From contig CM059202.1 of NCBI GenBank assembly GCA_030323885.1, positions 45,030,849 to 45,094,848 of the forward strand: a stretch of DNA of 64,000 nt. Direction: 5' to 3'. Position numbers and translations under genes: made by a program. Under the pieces are notes generated by a model. The model was given only the letters and a program-made list of their open reading frames with translations, was not told the origin of the DNA and did no database searches. Source of the stretch: Branchipolynoe longqiensis. Taxonomy: Eukaryota; Annelida; Polychaeta; Phyllodocida; Polynoidae. Below, piece by piece: positions 59,771 through 64,000 of this stretch (the first letter of the stretch is position 1; each line of letters starts with the position of its first letter).

Positions 59771-59987
59771 TGACGTCATCCGGGCGGGGAATCCCCCGCG
59801 GCTGGGGCATACCCTCAAGGCTGTTGCTGGTGGCGGGAGAATCCTCCAGGTGGCGGCAGTGTTGCGCGGCCGGCGTGACGTCAGAGGGGGAATCCCCCTT
59901 CGCTTGTCCCGGCCTGACGGTGGGGGCGGTGCGGGGAAGCCCGGCCGGGTGGGCACCGGTCGCCGTGACGTCATGATGGGGATTCCC
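59771..59987. promoter_or_regulatory. Three TGACGTCA plus GGGGAATCCC-type pairs
   Basis: TGACGTCA at 59771, 59876 and 59966 is followed 7, 2 and 4 bases later by GGGGAATCCCCC, GGGGGAATCCCCC and GGGGATTCCC. These match the CREB/ATF palindrome and Rel/NF-kappaB-type sites. They lie between the gag- and pol-like regions of the second retrotransposon, in the middle of ~90-105 bp quasi-repeats. Whether they bind anything is untested. Confidence 0.35.
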
Positions 59988-60189
59988 GCGAGGGGCGGCT
60001 GGGTTGAAGCCACGGGCGGCCGGGGCGCTGCTCGTGTTTACATTGAGGCCCCGAGCAGCCGGGCAATGTTATTGTTTACAGTGGGCGCGTGGTGTGGGCG
60101 GCGTGCCGCTACACGGGTAGTCCGGGGGTGGAAGCGGGGTCGGCGTCGAGCTGTCCGTAGGGGCGGCCCTGTGTCCTCCCGCCTGCCTC

Positions 60190-60712
60190 CTAAAAATCCC
60201 GGTGTGATGTTTTCCCGGGGCGCTCTCTGGCCTTCTTAGAGTAGCAGCTGGCTTCTGCGTGGCCCGTGACAATGCAGCGCACGTTCGCGCAATAACCGCA
60301 CACGTGCGTGACTTTCTGGGGGCCGGTTCCGTGTGAAGCTCCCTTCGTGGCCTTGGTACATGATGCTGGGTCTTTGTTCCACGCCTGGCAGGGCGCGCCC
60401 ATCGCTGCCTTGTCGTAGTGTTCGCGGTTGTCGGCCCCGGACTTGTGCGGCTTCCCGGCCTGGTGACTGTCGGGCGCTGAGGCGGGATTGGGCGCGGCGT
60501 GGCCCGCCATCGCTATGATCTCTATCCTGACCGTGTTTATGGCGGCCGCATCCTTCCAGCCGAACGGCAACCTGCCGTCCGCTATGCGCGTGAAAATCTC
60601 CTCTGAGTAGCGCCTCACCACAGGCCAGGCCAGTGCACAATTGTCTTGGGCGACCATCTCCTGGTGAGCGGAGAGAGCCTCGAGTCCGCTCTCCGGGAAG
60701 CCGCGCTGGCAC
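60190..60712 (-). pseudogene. Gag C-terminal region with Cys/His cluster, second element
   Basis: Includes EIFTRIADGRLPFGWKDAAA, parallel to EKIFNMIADKRLPEGWSDQG of the first element, then CQAWNKDPASC...HVCGYCANVRC...H...C. The frame is open from 60657 to 60190; the N-terminal continuation is in another frame. Confidence 0.78.
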
Positions 60713-60788
60713 TCGAGGCGCTTCAGGCCCAGCGTATATTGCCTCCCCTTTCTTAATAGCTTTTCCCTCGTCCCCCCGTTCTACTAGG

Positions 60789-61707
60789 TCATATGGAAAT
60801 AAGTACTTTGTAGGAATACCTTTCTTCCTTGCCGTCAGCCACCGCTACGATGAGGCGCACCGCCTCCTCTGCCGTTGAGCGCGCCCCGCGACCGTAGTCA
60901 TCCCCGTCGTGTTGTCGGCGGCGGTTGGTGTGGCGCCCGGCCACGCGGGCGGCGTCTCGGCGCCGGGGGCGGTGGCGTGGGCGAGGACCAGGGGCTGAGC
61001 GGGCTCTGGTCGGCTCCGATGGCGGGGTAGGAGCCGGTGCGGGTCCGGGCGTGGCCGCCACAGGCAGCCGAGGGCGATACCAGGGAGAGTGATCGTGCCC
61101 GGCTGGCACGGAACCTCTCGGTCGCCGCTGGGCGGGGTCTGGTCGCTGGGTTGCGTGGCGTGGAGGGGATCCAGCGGCGTGCCGTCGCGGGGGCCGCCGC
61201 GGCAGCTGCGGTGGCTTCAGTGTCCCGGCGGCGCGTACCCGCGGTGGCGGCAGTCAGCACGGTGGTGGCTTCCGCGAGCACCTTGGATTGGGCCGCGAGC
61301 TGGGCCCGCTGCTCGGCTGCTTCCTTCCTGTGCTCCGTGGCCTCCCTCTCCATGGCAGTCCAACGCTTCTCCATGGCGTTGATGGTGAGTTGCATCCTAG
61401 CCAACCCGTCGGCCTGCTTTGCCTTCAGGGTGGGCTTCCGTATCCGCTTGGACTGGCGAGTCGGGGACGGGGGCCGGGCCTGCGGGACGGCCTGTCTCGG
61501 GGAAGCGCCGCCATCTTGCGAGTCGGACGAGACGCTCAGGTCGGCTGTGGGCGCGGGGGTCCTTTTGCCGGCTCGTTTGGTAGGACGGCCTCTCGGGGCT
61601 GCAGCTCTGCGGGTTCGCTGCATGTTGCTTTTTAACGTGGGTGGCCTTTTGATAGCGTTGCCGCTTTGTGACGTGGGTGGAGACGGAGCTGTAGAGTTAA
61701 AATCCAT
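60789..61707 (-). pseudogene. Gag N-terminal region, second element
   Basis: Begins MDFNSTAPSPPTSQSGNAIK. It is Pro/Arg-rich, with a coiled-coil-like EKRWTAMEREATEHRKEAAE (about 132-151) and an Ala run. A frame change follows near 60900, after which EEAVRLIVAVADGKEERYSY is open to 60789. Only position and the C-terminal neighbour identify it as gag-like. Confidence 0.6.
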
Positions 61708-61739
61708 TGACGTGAGGATATGAGGCCCGAATGCAGGTC

Positions 61740-62239
61740 AGGGGAAAAGGCGGGAGTGAGGGGAGGTTCGGAGAGGGGGTGGTAGGGGGCGCCTCGGGCT
61801 TCCCGCCGGATCAACCACAATTCGGAATTATGAGCCGATTCGCGCCGTCAGCTGATGTTGTGCCCACAAATAGCTCGCCGTCGATTGGCTCCATAGATGG
61901 TGGCCGTGCCCAGCTGTCACGCATGTTGTTTTCATCAATTTCAATGTCGTCTATTAGTGCTGAGACTTGGCGTTTGCTTCGGCATACTTTAATGAAATGC
62001 CTAGTTTGTCCACACCCTGCACAGTTCTTCCCTTTAGCAGGGCATTGGCCTCTGTGGTGTGTGTACCCGCACCAGCCGCAAGGTGTTTGTGCCATCATGC
62101 CTGGTTGGTTTTGCCTCACCCATGGCTGCGGTGGTCTGACCGCCGGTGCGGTCACACACTGTTGCTGTTTGTCAATGGCATCAACTGCGATCTCTACTTT
62201 GTTTGGATCGTTGGTCAATTGTGCCACAGTGTGCTCGCT
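61740..62239 (-). pseudogene. Gypsy-type gag, nucleocapsid part with two zinc knuckles
   Basis: From HTVAQLTNDPNKVEIAVDA through CGWCGYTHHRGQC and CAGCGQTRHFIKVC (two C-x2-C-x4-H-x4-C knuckles) to ELFVGTTSADGANRLIIP, stop at 61811. In gypsy elements the protease would follow; here the second YR element begins instead. Confidence 0.8.
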
Positions 62240-62844
62240 AAAGGGGCTGTCACACTACGATGTATGGCGTCAGCGTGTGCTCAACGTTCGAAGATTTGCC
62301 AGTACGTCAGCATTCATCAAACTTTTCAGCAGCGGGAGATAAAATTGGGGATACACACAACGTACACAAAACGTATCTCTGACCTATTGCTAGAATATGA
62401 GAGCGTTCATGTGCCCCGCAAAATGTTCACAAAACGCTCGCATATGCTCACGGTATGTTGATGACCGCTACGTATGTTACTCCATCGCTAGAAGTATGGC
62501 GTATACGTTAAGTACGCGGACTGTGTGCAGACTGCACATTCCCAACAGGCTGAACGTATGGCTAATGTGCAGCAACGTATTCCAAAGTATCCCTAACATA
62601 CTCACAATGTACACCGACGTATCCCAAACGTACATGCAGCGTACGTTCAACGTACGAGGCACACATCGACATGTTGGAAATTTTTAGCATGCGCAACAAT
62701 TTTTCGGAGCCTCGACGCACAGCGACGTACCCGGAATGCACCCGACATACACCCAACATATACATACTGTATGTCGATGTGTTGGTTGAAAATCACATAT
62801 GTCGGCATACGCTAAGGCTGTATGTCATAGTGTGACAGCCCTTT
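62240..62844. mobile_element. Inverted-repeat element of the CTGTCACACTAC family, copy 3
   Basis: AAAGGGGCTGTCACACTACG and, inverted, AAAGGGCTGTCACACTATGA. About 75-80 % like 23729-24319 (ATGGCGTCAGCGTGTGCTCA, GAGAGCGTTCATGTGCC). It splits the gypsy-type gag between QQYKDMC and HTVAQLT. Confidence 0.87.
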
Positions 62845-63326
62845 CATGCAGCACATGTCTTTGTATTGCTGTAGCATGAGATTAACAGTCTGTAGTGAAC
62901 AGTCTCGTAACTTATTATAGCGTTATCCGCAGACTAACCTGTCACAGAGAAGCAACAACTCCATGTCGCCGTAGTCACACTGTGGTACCATGTGTTTTAA
63001 CTCCCTTATGTATGTGTCTATTAGCTGGGTAGTTTGGTTGAAACGGTTGAACTTGGTTGAAACGGTTGAACAGTAATGTTAGTTTTACCGTCACAGTATA
63101 GGCGAAACTGTTCTACGGGCGGCGCCAGCTTGTCTCTATCACTTGTGGGAAAGTCCATGCTGCGGTGAACTTTCTCGGCCTCGGGCCTCTCCACTTGCAG
63201 GAATACACAGCATTGGACTTTTTCTGTTTTTGTGTATATGTCGTAAGAATGATACCACGTCCTCCAGTTGGCTGCAAGGTTGTCATCGAGAGTTAGGTGG
63301 CCTGGTGGCTCGAAGCCTGTGAGCAC
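62845..63326 (-). pseudogene. Gypsy-type gag, N-terminal part
   Basis: FEPPGHLTLDDNLAANWRTW (63326 onward) and EKVQCCVFLQVERPEAEKVH are typical gypsy gag openings. A ~19-base direct duplication (GGTTGAAACGGTTGAACTT, 63033-63070) shifts the frame, after which QLIDTYIRELKHMVPQCDYG and LCDRLVCG follow. Confidence 0.8.
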
Positions 63327-63329
63327 CTA

Positions 63330-63545
63330 GATAAAAGATTCACCCAGTACTTGTAGTGATTGGGTGAACCACAACGTAGTCTAAATACGGGCGAAAATAG
63401 CTTTAGTCTGGAACATGAAGTAGAAATTGTGGTTCCATGATCAAATGGCTACATATATTGGCACAGATTTGGTGAAATGGGAGAGAATGCAAAAAGACAA
63501 GATGGTGGCCAGAGAACGCCGTCGATTTCACTTTTAAATTGCATT
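63330..63545. repeat. ~220 bp repeat shared with 40521-40745
   Basis: AGATAAAAGATTCACCCAGT, TAGTCTGGAACATGAAGTAG and GGAGAGAATGCAAAAAGACA. It lies directly upstream of the gag start in the element's orientation, so it may be its untranslated leader or LTR edge. Confidence 0.65.
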
Positions 63546-63596
63546 AAAGTATATGGGTCAGCCTAAAAAAAACGGGCCAATCGGTGGTCAAGTGAA

Positions 63597-64000
63597 GATG
63601 TCGGCATCGCAATTCTTAAAAGTGTATTGCATTTCTTTGTTTCATATTAAATTATCCTAGAAACAAATAAGGTTGTTGTATTTTCTCGACCTATACATTC
63701 AGTATAAATTTAAGGGCTTTCCAGCATCTCTGTCAATCCTAAACTATAATTATACCGATCGACGCCGACATCCAATGATCGACACCGACAACATTAATAG
63801 ATGTCGGCGTCGCAATTCTTAAAGTCTTGTTCACTTTTTGTTTTATATTAAATTTTCCTAGAAACAAATAAGGTTGTTGTATTTTCTCGACCTATACATT
63901 CAGTATAAATTTAAGGACTTTCCAACATCTCTGTCAATGCTAAACTATAATTATACCGATCGACGCCGACATCCATGCTCGACGCCGACAACTTCCACCA
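63597..64000. repeat. 203 bp tandem repeat running off the window
   Basis: Two units start at 63597 and 63800 with GATGTCGGC, then CTAGAAACAAATAAGGTTGT and ACTATAATTATACCGATCGA. About 93 % identical. GTCGGC/GCCGAC words at the unit ends form short inverted repeats. The second unit is not complete. Confidence 0.92.

Larger units (their letters stand above)
57604..61735 (-). mobile_element. Second tyrosine-recombinase-type retrotransposon, GC-rich, broken
   Basis: Same gag-pol order and the same pol motifs as the element at 48333-55930, but with far higher GC (long GC-only stretches) and several frameshifts. No recombinase domain follows the RNase H, so the 3' part is lost or replaced. The exact ends are not determined. 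The GC contrast with its surroundings is abrupt near 57700 and 61800. Confidence 0.75.

Overview
The window is nuclear DNA of an invertebrate animal, most likely a mollusc (gastropod or bivalve; this is a judgement from repeat style and protein divergence, not a database match). It holds one recognisable host gene with spliced exons and about twelve minisatellite arrays. The rest is largely tRNA-derived SINEs, small inverted-repeat DNA elements and nested retrotransposons. There are no operons, CRISPR arrays or bacterial signals. Bases 2627-3125 are an assembly gap.

Host gene (4218-42183, + strand). Twelve exons of TBC1D23 can be placed. All have GT-AG borders, and the reading phase is conserved across all eleven junctions, giving 523 codons and a stop at 42181-42183. 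They encode the second half of the TBC domain, the rhodanese-like domain (no obvious catalytic cysteine), a linker and the C-terminal PH-like domain. The first ~165 residues must lie to the left of 4218, in the gap or beyond the window. The intron between exons I and J (17327-38091) is about 20.8 kb. It is swollen by a 4.8 kb LINE, a degenerate protein-coding remnant (23.3-28.1 kb), inverted-repeat elements, a second LINE remnant and a 2.6 kb minisatellite.

Repeat landscape. Minisatellites repeatedly begin at, or within about 60 bases of, a 5' splice site. In three cases the repeat unit resembles the splice donor itself. A SINE with a tRNA-like head occurs at more than fifteen sites. A second SINE ends 20-40 bases upstream of three TBC1D23 splice acceptors. 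Several inverted-repeat elements share one internal core but have different termini.

Right third (48-64 kb). A tyrosine-recombinase (DIRS/Ngaro-type) retrotransposon on the minus strand (about 48333-55930) sits inside a SINE whose two halves flank it. It is itself interrupted by a 1.7 kb inverted-repeat transposon, which carries a 138 bp inverted-repeat element. A second, much GC-richer and broken relative lies at about 57.8-61.7 kb. It is flanked by pieces of a Ty3/gypsy-type element: gag at 61.8-63.3 kb, split by another inverted-repeat element, and an RT/RNase H fragment at 56.7-57.1 kb. The window ends in a 203 bp tandem repeat.
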